From: Cordylochernes scorpioides
Taxonomy: Eukaryota; Arthropoda; Arachnida; Pseudoscorpiones; Chernetidae
Reading direction: 5' to 3'
Assembly (NCBI GenBank): GCA_030710605.1
Contig: CP092869.1
Location: 10,751,425 to 10,815,424 of the forward strand
DNA: 64,000 nt
Of this stretch, positions 21,749-32,591 are shown piece by piece. The position numbers and the translations under genes are program-made. Position 1 is the first letter of the stretch. The number at the start of each line of letters is the position of its first letter. The notes below the pieces were generated by a model. That model was not told where the DNA came from. It saw only the letters and a program-made list of their open reading frames with translations, and did no database searches.

Positions 21749-22227
21749 GAACTACCCTGAGTCTACTCTTGATTCCTCATACTCTATTCTGCCTTGAAGT
21801 TTTGCTCAAAAACGTTCTCTTCGGGCAAGCAGCTCTAGCAGCCTAGACGGAAGTAAATACTCAAGACTATTCAACCATATTCTTCAGGAATATAAGATTC
21901 ACTCCAAATCGTCTTGTTTCTCCCTAAAATTCATGACAGAGAGATCACCATCCCCATTCTCACGAGTAAAGATCATGTCCTGCAAAATTGGATTTTTTTA
22001 TTTAATAATTTAAATTTAGATATATATAATATTTCCACGCGTAAAATTAGGGAAGACCAACTTCGGGATGAGACAAAAAACTATTTCAGGCAAGAACAAA
22101 CTAAGAATGATAAACCAAAGAGATAAGAAACGAAGGAATTTTACAGAGTAGTAAAGTATAAACATCAAAAATGATACTCTGTTAATAAAATAATACATAC
22201 CTTGCGACAATATTATTAAGAAAAAAA

Positions 22228-22580
22228 GGCATTTCCTGATCATGCAACTGAAAATTTACTGATGGATTTCGCCATCTATCGGAATAAATATAACTAATCG
22301 TTGATTTTTAAATATTCTAGAATTAGCCAAATACCCATTCTTGATTAATCAAGAAAAGCTAACCACGTACGCGTTTCGGGGCTATTGGTCCTCGTCAGCG
22401 ATTAATTTAATTACCTGATCCAAGTACAATTTCATTTTTGTACTATTTTTATATAATATCATGTGAAAATAATAATAATAATAAACAGGTTAAATCAACG
22501 TTTAGTTGATTTCTGTTCCACTAGATGGCGTTTAGTTTTCTAAAAAACACTCATGTTATTGGTTAGGAGAGATATGTCTA
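22228..22580. repeat. Family H, inverted pair
   Basis: Opposed copies at 22228-22405 and 22490-22580, including CCACGTACGCGTTTCGGGG. Confidence 0.5.
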
Positions 22581-22689
22581 ATTTGTTTTTAATATAGTAT
22601 CATATAACTATTTTTTTAAATAATTTGTAATCTCAATTTATATATATAATAGCTAATTGCAAACCTTATTGAAATCCCTTCTTCTCTTT

Positions 22690-22985
22690 CTACCACTTTT
22701 GATAATAATAAATATATTTGTAACACGACATTTGAAAATTATCCCGCATGTGTTTCTTTTAAACGAAAAATCGAAATTTATTTTTAAGGAGAAATAACGA
22801 TTATTTCTAACCTTAGGGATGAAGTATGAATTGTGAAAAGTAATGATAAACGGAAAAATAAATGTGTCCAGGGATGGGAATCGAACTTCCAGTGTTCCGC
22901 TTACCGGGCAGATGTCATGTCCACTAGGCTACCCTGAAATTTTCAAATGTTGTTTTACAATCATAAGCCGCATTATAATAAATAT
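22690..22985. repeat. Family T foldback, both arms kept
   Basis: Left arm CGACATTTGAAAATTATCCC and right arm AAATTTTCAAATGTTGTTTT enclose the tRNA-like core at 22866-22938. This is the most complete copy of the family. Confidence 0.7.
22866..22938 (-). tRNA. tRNA-like core, decayed acceptor
   Basis: Same cloverleaf as at 12939. The 5' acceptor strand reads TTCAGGG instead of TCCAGGG and the T-stem is altered. Probably a pseudo-tRNA. Confidence 0.4.
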
Positions 22986-23176
22986 ATTTGTACGTTATAA
23001 TATTTCATCTTTTAATTGTTAAATACTCACAAAGAAGAGAGAAGCAAACAAATTACATCAATATTTTGCTCCCTACGAAATTCTGTAATGCTTCCTTTTT
23101 AAACATAAAAGGTTATTTAAAGCCAATATGTGTGAATATATGCAAATAATGCAAATACAATACAAATGTAACTTTT

Positions 23177-23494
23177 CAAATCTTCTTCACTAACAACATA
23201 CCAAAATATTTCCGACCAAACTTTCATAATTCTCAAATAATTTATAATCATGAAAATTTCAGAAGCTTTTTAAAAAGAATTAAAGCGGTGGAAGACTCGA
23301 GTTGTTTTTGTGGACATGAGGAACAAACCTCAATACATCTTTTACTGGATTGTCCTGTTTTTCAAGACTACAGAATCGAAAATAATTTAATAGTAACAGA
23401 TCCAAATATTTGTATTTCCAGTAAAGAAATGTATATTAAATTCAACACCTTTTGTAGATATATTTTAATTTATATAGAAACAAATATCTTTTAA
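23177..23494 (+). pseudogene. LINE ORF2 C-terminal fragment
   Basis: Reads FFTNNIPKYFRPNF, HENFRSFLKRIKA and CFCGHEEQTSIHLLLDC without a stop. It is colinear with the 102-725 fragment (FFTDSQIPKYVKPNF, CSCG...H...C). Only the post-RT part is present, ending at TAA 23492-23494. A dead relic of the R1/Jockey-type LINE. Confidence 0.7.
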
Positions 23495-24382
23495 GAAACT
23501 GATAATTTATATTATGCTGATTGTACATATTGCCAGACACTCTTTGTACACAGTTCGTTTTTCTCGGTTTTTTTTTTCTCTCTTTCTCATTGTTAACATC
23601 ATATGACTATTTTATTCACGGTCTAAAATAATTGTATATATATGTTATATTAAAATATTAATTTGTTCAAAATTATATTTCATAAATTCAAATACTTTTT
23701 TTAATCGACCGCCAGAGGTCTGCTTCCCCTATAAAGCCTCATTGTTGTTGTTTCCCGATGGCCGGCTCAAACATTTGTACATTATGTAAATAAGTTTTTC
23801 ATTTTTTGATTCATACGCCTTAAGCTAGGCATTACTTTTATCAAATTATGTTTTATATATTCTTTTAGTTCAATTAAAGCAAACTCTGATTAAAACTATT
23901 TTTATTATTATACTTTAAAGATTTTTACCACGACTGCATTACCATAGCATAATTCTCAAGATAATCCAAAATCAAACAGAAATATCTATATTTTTTATAT
24001 ACAACCTAAATGTATAGACAAATGTAAAGGAATACATGTATGACAGCGCAAGTGTCCCTAAGGGGACATAGCGCTTTAAATTTAAATAAATAAATAATGA
24101 ATATATGCAAATACGTGCTTAAAAAGAGGTAAACAAAAGATGTCAGAGGATGATAACATCGTCTAGTAAGTTGGCAGAGTGCCAAATAACATCTCACAAG
24201 TTTGTTGACGTCTGCATTGAAATATTCAAAGGCTGAAGAGGATTGTTCTCCATATATTTTACCAGGTGTGCTGTAAATACCTTTATATTTCAACATTCCA
24301 ATGGAAACACTCACAAATACCAAAAGAATTATGTCATCGAACTTCAACAATGAAATATTTTTCATTATGGATATTGGTATAA
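23495..24382. other. Intergenic, mostly AT-rich
   Basis: 24025-24065 shares sequence with 7490-7545 (repeat). A minus-strand open frame at 24006-24407 overlaps that repeat and has no recognisable domain. Confidence 0.4.
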
Positions 24383-24716
24383 GGTTATCCCAAAAGTTCG
24401 TAAACATATTATAATTTATATTGTGAAAGTGATATAGAACATCAGAGATTCTATAAGAATTCTGTTATAATTTTACTATGGTTACCAATATTACCAAGGT
24501 TGTCCCAAAATTTAGTAAACATATTATAATTATGATTTATATTTTGCAAGTGTCTACGAACTTTTGGGACAACCTTGTAATTCTGAAACTTGGCCCACCT
24601 ACTGATTGGCCCCCCTTGATATAGTGCATCAGAGATTCTATAAGAATTCTGTTATAATTTTACCAAGGTTACCAATATTACCAAGGTTGTCCCAAAATTT
24701 CGTAATCATATTATAA
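24383..24716. repeat. Tandem MITE ends
   Basis: AAGGTTGTCCCAAAA(G/T)TT ends recur, with a direct duplication of GAGATTCTATAAGAATTCTG at about 24447 and 24629. Same family as 2699-2882. Confidence 0.6.
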
Positions 24717-25194
24717 TTATTATTTATATTTATAACTCAACAACCTTAATATCTGGTCCCCGAGCCTTTCTGAAAAATCAAGGATTGGTATTTAATGCCA
24801 AAAAGGCTTGATAACGCAAAAAAAAAACTTATTATAAAAAGGAGTAAAAGTTAAATTGTGATTGTGTTTTTATTATAAAAATATGATTGTATAAGTTACT
24901 TATGGCTTGCTATATATATTTTCTGCATTAATTAAAATTCAATGATTAGTTGATGTATTTTCCTACAGATGGCGCGATATATAAGCAAATTTCAGTTGTG
25001 CGATCAAGAAATGCTTTTCTCTTGAAAGTATAGATTGTCAACTGTCAATAACCAGGACTCCTGAACCGTACAGAACAAGGTAGTGACTGTCAACTGTGTG
25101 TTTCATAGAACTATATTGTAGCAAAGTATTTATCACATGAACTTATTATTTATATTTTGCCACTCTAAAAACTTCCCTCATTGCTTATCTTGTC

Positions 25195-25430
25195 TATCAA
25201 CATATATAGTCACGACCGTCTTTCCTCAACAATTCCTCATCTCTGTCACGGATAGGCGCGCATCATCATTATGATCATTATCATTATCTAATGATATAAT
25301 AATAATTATTATTATATTATTATTATTATTATTTTATTATTATCAACATATATAGTCAAGACCGTCTTTCCTCAATTCCTCATCGCTGTCACGGATGCGC
25401 GCGCATCATCATTATGATCATTATCTTCTA
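25195..25430. repeat. Direct duplication around ATT microsatellite
   Basis: ATCAACATATATAGTCACGACC...GCGCGCATCATCATTATG occurs twice, about 143 bp apart, separated by (ATT)n. Confidence 0.65.
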
Positions 25431-25529
25431 TAGAAGCTTCTATCTTTATAATTATGTATATTTACAAAAAGTCAATTCGCTCGCGCCTCTAGCGGTGAGA
25501 ATGAGGGGTAATACCAGATGACTTAATGT

Positions 25530-25660
25530 ACATGTAAAGTTTGGAGCGGGACGTTTCACAAGAGTGACATCCACGGCTCCAATTTATAATTGTAACAAAT
25601 AGTATTTGAATAAAAACATTCAATCGGGTAAAACGCGGGCGTTGCCCGGGTCATTCGGCT
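25530..25660 (+). mobile_element. Helitron-like 3' end fragment
   Basis: GTTTGGAGCGGGACG... to AAACGCGGGCGTTGCCCGGG and CTAG. It abuts the next Helitron-like element directly. Confidence 0.6.
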
Positions 25661-26021
25661 AGTATATATATAAAAATGAATGTTTGTATGTTTGTTTGTT
25701 TGTTTGTATGTCCGGTATACAAATTCGCAGTAGTTCACTAATTCAAACCAAAATTTCCATACATTGGTAAAAAAATACGGGGAAAACGATAGGCTATTTT
25801 AAAAAATATTTAAATCAATTATTAAAACTATATATTCAAATTATTCTACTTAGCTCACGAACAGCGCCCTCTATCAAAGATTAGATTAAATTATGCTGAT
25901 GCAAACAAATAGATAATGCTAATAACAAACAATTATAAAAAAAATCTTATCTAAATATATATCACTCGGGTAGATATGCACACGGGTCAATCCAGGGGCG
26001 AAGCCCGGGTCACCCGTCTAG
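25661..26021 (+). mobile_element. Helitron-like element, second 3' hairpin type
   Basis: 5' TATATATATAAAAATGAATG, 3' hairpin GGGGCGAAGCCCGGG and GTCTAG before T. The same family is at 34463-34806. Non-autonomous. Confidence 0.65.
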
Positions 26022-26926
26022 TATCTTATAAATGTTGATTTGTTCTTACCTTAAATAAATTACCGTGTCATTCTGAAGTTTGTCTTTCCTATTTTTCTAT
26101 ATATATACGCGCGCGTTACATTTTTGTGAAGATTATTTATTTATTACCAGTTGCAAACAAGACACGCTATATCCGATCTGGATAATTACGCGTGAAACTT
26201 TTTACAATAATTAATATTGTAGTAGAGTAGGTAACAGAATTATCAAAAAGAAAATAAACAATTAAGAAAAAGAGCATTGAATAAACATATCCATTAAACA
26301 AATAAGCAACAACATAAGCAGATAGAAGGTAGTTATTTACAGTATGTTAAGCAATGATGGAAGTTGATTTAATGAAGTTATCTGTAATGTATCGTGGAGA
26401 GAGAAGTGGAGTTTAGTGGAGATGCTGGGTAGATTAGGGAAGACAAACTGAGGATCGCTGAGAAGACCTCGAGGCCATGGGTTATGTAATTTACATTTTC
26501 CAAGACTGGCCTTAGAATTCCGCCGCCGTGTCAAAGTCAAGGCTTCCCTACAAGAAGACGATGTCCCTATTGACGATACGATGCCGAAGCCGCTCTTCAC
26601 ACCGCAAAAGAAAATATGTGAAGCTACTAGGGACAAAGTTTCAAGACTCAGAGGGAATCTTGGCAGAAGCACGTTATATCCATGTCAGTATCTACAATAT
26701 TTACAAGCTGTGAGTCACAGCTCCCATAGGGAAGGAGCTATGTAGAAAAGTATTTATTATATGTACATATTGTTATTATTTTTTTTATTATTTATATTTT
26801 GTTACTGTGGAAACTTTCCTCAATGCTTATCATGTATCTTATAAATGTTGATTTTTGTGCTTGCCTTAAAAACAAATTACCGTGTCATTCTGAAGTTTGT
26901 CTTCCCTAATTTTCTTCGTGACAATA
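26022..26926 (+). mobile_element. Remnant LTR retroelement
   Basis: 26025-26100 and 26830-26926 share an LTR end (AAATTACCGTGTCATTCTGA). An ~80-codon open frame between about 26490 and 26742 runs into the second LTR, which begins TGTAGAAAAGTATTTAT. No RT or integrase motif is visible. Confidence 0.4.
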
Positions 26927-27468
26927 TTATTACGTAGAAATAAAAGCACATTTTAGATGGAGAGAGAATGTTCTAGAGCGTTTAAGAATCATGTAGAAAA
27001 AGCGGAAGACAACTGATTGGCCAATCTACAGCTATTGCGCAACGCTCGGTGCTGGCGGCTTTCTGATTGGCTGACCAACCGTGACCGTTCTGGAAAGATC
27101 TACTCCGGGATATATAGGGATGAGAAACTCATGCCAGGTGGAGAATAAAGATAAAAGAAAGGTCGAAGAACGAAGCTACGTGGTGTACTCCAAGCAAGCT
27201 GCTGTCTCAAGAGTTCAGACTGCTGATTACCGCCGACGCCGGTGTACTTCCTGGAAGATTCTAGAAGGTTCTACGAACTTCTGTCTCCTGTTCTGCTCCT
27301 GCTTTCCCTCACCGTGCTGCAGTTGGTGAGTTTGTAACTGCTGTGTTCTTTATAGTTGTTTTATTTTTGCGCTCTTCTGTAATTATTTTATCGATTAGAC
27401 TTAAATAAAGTCCTAAAGATCCTTTGTACCCACGGAAGTTATTCTTTGTTAACCAACAACGCAACAAT
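26927..27468 (+). promoter_or_regulatory. LTR-like block with promoter features
   Basis: Moderately GC-rich block with two GATTGGC (CCAAT-type) boxes near 27023 and 27064, a TATATAGGG box near 27112, an AATAAAGTCC poly(A) signal near 27403 and a CAACGCAACA end. The layout resembles the U3-R-U5 of an LTR, but the left boundary is uncertain. The open frame at 27081-27329 lies across it. Confidence 0.4.
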
Positions 27469-27714
27469 ATTATTAAACAATTTCGTTTTATTTATATAAC
27501 ACTCCGTGAATAGAAAAGATAGGAACATTGCTATCTCTGAATTCTCTATCTCTCTGCTATGTGATATCCACTTAGTATAAACATCGAGGTTGCTTTTGGT
27601 TTAGCTATAGTTGTATAAATAGAAAATGGAATCTTTGGCAACAACACAATATGTTGTATACGGTTATTATATTATTTGAAAAGGGTGATTTATAATATAG
27701 GTATTTCAAACATA

Positions 27715-27850
27715 TTATATTAGAAACTATTTGTATCTAAAAGTTTTCTTTTTATAAATAAAACCTTTTCTACTGTGTGTTCTTTTTGCGATGTAGAATA
27801 TATTGAGAGGTCCTGGCTTATAAATGATGAAACCTCCCAGCAGTATTGCA
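27715..27850. repeat. MITE family E/F fragment
   Basis: GATGTAGAATATATTGAGAGG and CCTCCCAGCAGTATTGC blocks. Confidence 0.45.
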
Positions 27851-28059
27851 AGAATAAGAGGAGAATATTCTTATTTCCTTAATTTTGAATTCCTTTTCAT
27901 GTTCATAAGTCTACAGGAAAAAAATCATCTTTTGACAAAAAAAAAAAATACAAGTAGGTGAAAGTAGATAGATAGACACTTATGGACAAAACATAAGTAA
28001 GTTGAAAATCTTTGATGTCCTAAGGGATCTATCTTTTTTTTTTAAGACAGAGGCGAGTT

Positions 28060-28300
28060 TGTTTACACTTGGTTATCAGGTGTGTCTTCAATAAAGGTCA
28101 CTGTAATATCTTTCAGAGTTATTGTCTGAATTCCGATATACATGGTAAAAGGTACAACTTCCTCAAGTTTTGTCCATGAGTGTATATTGGTTATCTCGTG
28201 TGTCTTCAAGAAAGATATCACTGTAATATCTTTCAGAGTTATTGTCTGAATTCCGATATACATGCTGAAAGGTACAACTCCCTTAAGTTTTGTCCACACC
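28060..28300. repeat. Two copies of the 76 bp unit
   Basis: CTTTCAGAGTTATTGTCTGA...AAAGGTACAACT...TTTTGTCCATGAGTG occurs twice, related to the array at 31706-32166. Confidence 0.65.
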
Positions 28301-28325
28301 ATATAGATCGGTATTAGGAAAGGTT

Positions 28326-28632
28326 TTCTTCTTTCTTATCTTTACACTGGGTGAAGTAGAATGCGTCCGCCTTTGTTATTAAGACTGGGAGCACTACTCA
28401 GTGTAGGCCGACTTAGCTCCAAAAGAAATGGCCACCTCTGACATGAAGAACAGACGCCATGTGCAGCTGCTCCTAACATGGAGTACAAACGCTGCTCATC
28501 CTGTATCCCTGGATTAGGAGACTTTACAGGGTACTATTAGCCGGGCCAGCTGAGCCCAGGTTTTTTACCGAGCTTATTACTGCTCCCACTCCTCCTTTTT
28601 CATCCGGGCTTGGGACCAGAAAAGGCGAAGTA
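28326..28632 (-). repeat. Family A repeat, copy 5
   Basis: A shorter version lacking the CAATCATATTAG part of the tail side. Confidence 0.7.
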
Positions 28633-28784
28633 GAACTACTCTGAGTCTACTCTTGATTCCTCATATTCCATCTTGCCTTGAAGTCTTGCTCACAAGGTAA
28701 ACTTAAATAAACACACAATAACCGAAAAACAAATAATTATTGTTCAATTGAATTTATAAATCCAATTGCCATCTATCGATAAAT

Positions 28785-29120
28785 TTGTGACAAATAAATT
28801 TACTGGCAATGTGTTTCTTTTTAAAAAATCATCAAATATTATCTCTACAGACCTTACTGCAATGATAAAAGTTATTGAGCCAAGCCAAGCCTTCTCATTC
28901 AATAACTTTTCCGAATATCATTTGTTGGTTAGAAGTTGATTCAAAAGAAAACACAGCCACATCAACCTATGATTCATTTAACTCCTGACGTTTCAGTGAC
29001 TTCCTATTGGATGATGTAGCTGTGTTTTTCTCTGAATCAACAACTTATATCATTGCAGTAAGGTCTGTAGAGATAATATTCGATGCTTTTTTTAAAAAGA
29101 AACACATTGCCAGTACATTT
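28785..29120. repeat. Foldback element
   Basis: Arms TACTGGCAATGTGTTTCTTT...CAGACCTTACTGCAATGA and their complement at 29040-29120 enclose ~170 bp. Confidence 0.65.
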
Positions 29121-29569
29121 ATTTTTTTACAAAAATAATGATTATGTCATTTCAGAATTAGATTCAGTGTGTTTCAGAATTAAGAAAACAGTTAAAAATA
29201 TAAATAAAAGTAAGAATAACTGAGAAATACATTTTATTTTATTTTTGAGAAGACACCAACTCGCCTCATAATTGGAATCTTTTGTTCGTTAGACGTCTCA
29301 GTGACTATCATTCATTCTCGTAGGGTGGGAAAAAAACTTTGTTTTGCCAGGTAAATATTAGGCAGATGTCTATATCTAGATTTCTTTTACCTCAAGTTGT
29401 TTTTATTGAGTTAGAGAGACAGAGAGAGAGAGGGCAATGAAGAAAAGATAATTAATTTGAAAGCTAGAGGCCCAGTTTTATCACCTAAGGAAACTATCAG
29501 TATATGTTCTAAGAACTCGCCATTTTAAATAGCACCTGCGGTTTATTTCAGCAGTAACAAGAATAATTA
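29121..29569. other. Intergenic, nothing recognised
   Basis: A GA-rich run near 29415-29430; no other structure was noticed. Confidence 0.45.
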
Positions 29570-29885
29570 TAGGTGGACATTTTTCCGGGAGGAAATTGAT
29601 TTTAAAAAGCATAGGGCGCCTCTACCGTCAAATTAAACGTCAAAACTAGACGCCATCTATTGACCGTCTTCGCAAACTAGCGTCATCGGATTGGTGACAA
29701 AGCCACAACACCAGCTTTGGCAAACTGAAAAGCGTCCACCTAGAGACCTTGGTTTCAGTCTAATGGCCATCGTCAGCCTAGGGCGGACTTTATTGCATGA
29801 TATACACGCGGGATCTAATGGAATCTTCATTATAGATGGCGTCAGGTTTTGACGCTTAATTTTACGGAAGAGGAGCACTGTGTTT
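29570..29885. mobile_element. MITE family G
   Basis: Shares CATCTATTGACCGTC, AAGCGTCCACCTAGAGACC and the CCTAGGGCGGACTTTATTGC core with 14694-15240. Confidence 0.65.
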
Positions 29886-30279
29886 TTTTTTTTTTTTTTT
29901 TAAGAATAACTTAGTCTCTAGAAAGTATTATTATCCGAACAGATAGAATAGGGATAAGTGAAAGGTTTAAATGTCAAGAAAGTTATATTTACATTAAAAC
30001 TATCACACAAAAAAATCGATTTTCTATTTCAAACAAAACATGCTATTGTTGAATCTGTATTTTAAAGGGAAAATTGGCGTTGGGTAGTTTCATTTTATAT
30101 ATAGATGGCGCTTAGGTCATATGTTTAAAAGGAAAATTGTAGACAATGTACTCAACGAATGAGCTGTGAGGTAAAACAAAGAGGAATATTGATTTGTATA
30201 AAGACTTTGGAATAATAAAATATAAATTATTGAGCATTTATATCATAGCAGAGTATAGCATACAAAATCCTAAAGAAGA

Positions 30280-30940
30280 AGAAAGTAAAGCAAAGAAGCA
30301 ACAAATAGGTTGTAGAGCTAAATGAAAGTTGAATACGTGAAATATAATAGAGATCAAGGAAGACTATGAAAGTAACGAGGACAACATAGAGTCAAATCTA
30401 GGTGTAGAACGTAAAATACAAAAACCTAAGGAGAAAGAAGAAGGAAAACGAATCAAGAGAAACAACAACTAAGTTATAGAGCAAAATTAAAGTTGAAGCG
30501 AAAAATATATAGAGATAAAGGAAGACTATGGTAGTAATGAGGACAGTCTAAAGTCAAATCTAGATGTAGAATGTAATATACAAAAGCCTAAGGAAGAAAT
30601 AGAATAAGTAAACAAAAGAGACAAGAAGTAAGTTATAAAGCAAAATAAAAGTTGAAGCGATAAATATATAACGATCACTACTAAGATAAGGCTTTGGAAG
30701 TAGCGAGAGAACTTTAGAGTCAAATCTAGATGTAGAATGTAATAGAAAAAGCCTAAGGAAGAAATTAACCCAGAGAGACAAGTGTGTTATAAAGCAAAAT
30801 AAAAGTAGAAGAGATAAATATATAGCCATTAATTCTACGATAAGGCTATGGAAATAAGAAAAGAAGTCTAGAGTCAAATCTATATGTAGAATGTAAAGGC
30901 TAAAGAAGAACTAGAAGAAATTAGCCAGAGAGACAAGAAG
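30280..30940. repeat. Degenerate ~160 bp minisatellite
   Basis: GAGTCAAATCTAGATGTAGA recurs at about 30389, 30551, 30717 and 30871 with shared purine-rich filler, so four or so units. It lies next to the GC-rich exon candidate at 30953. Confidence 0.7.
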
Positions 30941-30952
30941 GCTGCCACTCAC

Positions 30953-31047
30953 CGGCGTGGCAGCGACGCAGTGTTCGTATCAAGGCGCTGGCGTTGCTGC
31001 GACTTACGCAACAGCCGCAACCTTCCGGCGCTGTAATTCCCGGCCAT
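30953..31047 (-). CDS. Candidate first coding exon, gene not identified
   Basis: A small GC-rich island in AT-rich surroundings. On the minus strand an ATG in good context (AAGATGGCC) opens 31 codons (MAGNYSAGRLRLLRK..., basic and arginine-rich) and runs into a strong donor, CG|GTGAGT, after two bases of the next codon. No further exon could be linked, and the downstream minus-strand flank is the minisatellite. It might be the 5' end of a host gene whose remaining exons lie below 30 kb, or a chance island. No family is recognised. Confidence 0.35.
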
Positions 31048-31324
31048 CTTCCGTTCACCATTTGGGCATTCCCTCGATAAAATATTTTGTTATTTCAATG
31101 AGGAAACTGTTTAATCATGCATAGGATACTTCAATATAGTCATTATTGCCTGGATTTCCAAACACTTATAGAATGGTCATCAGCCCTTTTTGGTGTTCTA
31201 ACCTTGTAATGGTAGGTATTCCCAGCTTATCAAATATCGCTAGGGGTTAATTGAAACTTGATTCTCTAACTTCAAGGCTAATGGTTGATGCAAATAATGA
31301 GGCTTTGAAAATAACAGCCTTGCT

Positions 31325-31520
31325 CAGGGGTCTGCAAACTTTTGAGACGGAAGAGTCAAAAATCACAATTTACAAAATTTCAAAGTTTTTAAAGAGTCAG
31401 AAATATTTTTATTGGCAATAATAAACAGTACTCACATAAATAATATTTGCGTATGGAACTATGTAAAGAACTTCACATCCAAAGAGCCACCGCATGTGGC
31501 TGGCAGTTTACCGACCCCTG
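31325..31520 (-). mobile_element. Short hAT-like MITE
   Basis: CAGGGGTCTGCAAACT ... CAGTTTACCGACCCCTG. It is the uninterrupted relative of 17237-17654, in opposite orientation. Confidence 0.7.
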
Positions 31521-31705
31521 GTCTAGATATTATTTTCAAAATTTTATTCTATAAGAACTTAGCTCTCTGGCTATAAAGAAATATATCTATCTTTATATAA
31601 GTCAACGTATGTGAATATATACACTCATAGACAAAACCTGTGTTTAGTGAACAGAGGCAATTTTGTTCACATTTGGTTATCTTGTGTATCTTCAATAAAG
31701 GTCAC

Positions 31706-32166
31706 TGTAATATCTTTCAGAGTTATTGTCTCAATCCCGGTATACATGCTAAAAGGTACAACTTCTTTGAATCTTGTCCATGAGTGTATCTTTCAGAGTT
31801 ATTGTCTCAAACCCGGTATACATGCTAAAAGGTACAACTTCTTTAAGTCTTGTCCATGAGTGTATCTTTCAGAGTTATTGTCTCAATCCCGGTAAATATG
31901 CTAAATGGTACAACTTCTTTGAGTCTTGTCCATGAGTGTATCTTTCAGTTATTGTCTCAACCCCGGTATACATGCTAAAAGGTACAACTTCTTTAAGTCT
32001 TGTCCATGAGTGTATCTTTCAGAGTTATTGTCTCAATACTGGTATACATGCTAAAAGGTACAACTTCTTTGAATCTTGTCCATGAGTGTATCTTTCAGAG
32101 TTATTGTCTCAATCCCGATATACATGCTAAAAAGTGAAACTTCTTCAAGTTTTGTTCATGAGTGTA
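31706..32166. repeat. 76 bp tandem array, six units
   Basis: Successive units start GTATCTTTCAGAGTTATTG at 31786, 31862, 31938, 32012 and 32088, after a first unit from 31706. Spacings are 76, 76, 74, 76; one unit lacks AG. The unit contains TTGTCCATGAGTGTA, the terminus of the MITE at 45869-46087, so the array grew from a MITE end. Confidence 0.9.
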
Positions 32167-32560
32167 GTTGTGTGCCAATAGAAATACTTCTTAAGTTAAA
32201 ATGCATCAAAAAAAATTCATTTTTTGTTTATCATTCCAATACAGAACGTTAAGGTGATGATAAAGAATTTGCCACAACACCTGTTTTATCAAACTCAGAG
32301 AAAAACCAACAATCTGCATACCATGATTTAGGGCCATGGCCCTCATCAATACAGGGGCGGTTTATATGAAGCCTTCTGTACTGTGGAGTAATTAACCAAA
32401 ATACATTGTTTCAATGATTTTTGAAGGGAGCGATGTTTCTTTTAATACATTAATACCATCCTCCCGCAACTTTATATATATATATATATATAACTATAAT
32501 ACATATAAAGAACTTTTTAATCTCATCTAACTTAAACACAAAAATAATTATCAACTTTTA
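32167..32560. other. Intergenic, TA-rich
   Basis: Contains a TA run at about 32475-32500 and part of a dispersed repeat also seen near 46560-46700. No coding signal. Confidence 0.4.
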
Positions 32561-32591
32561 TCTTATATATATATATATATATATATATATA

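Noticed and set aside
24006-24407. 133-codon minus-strand ORF
   Set aside because: Overlaps a dispersed repeat (shared with 7490-7545) and a MITE end, has AT-driven composition and no domain.
31706-32166. Regular repeat array that could suggest CRISPR
   Set aside because: Units are contiguous with no unique spacers, the genome is eukaryotic, and the unit matches a MITE end.
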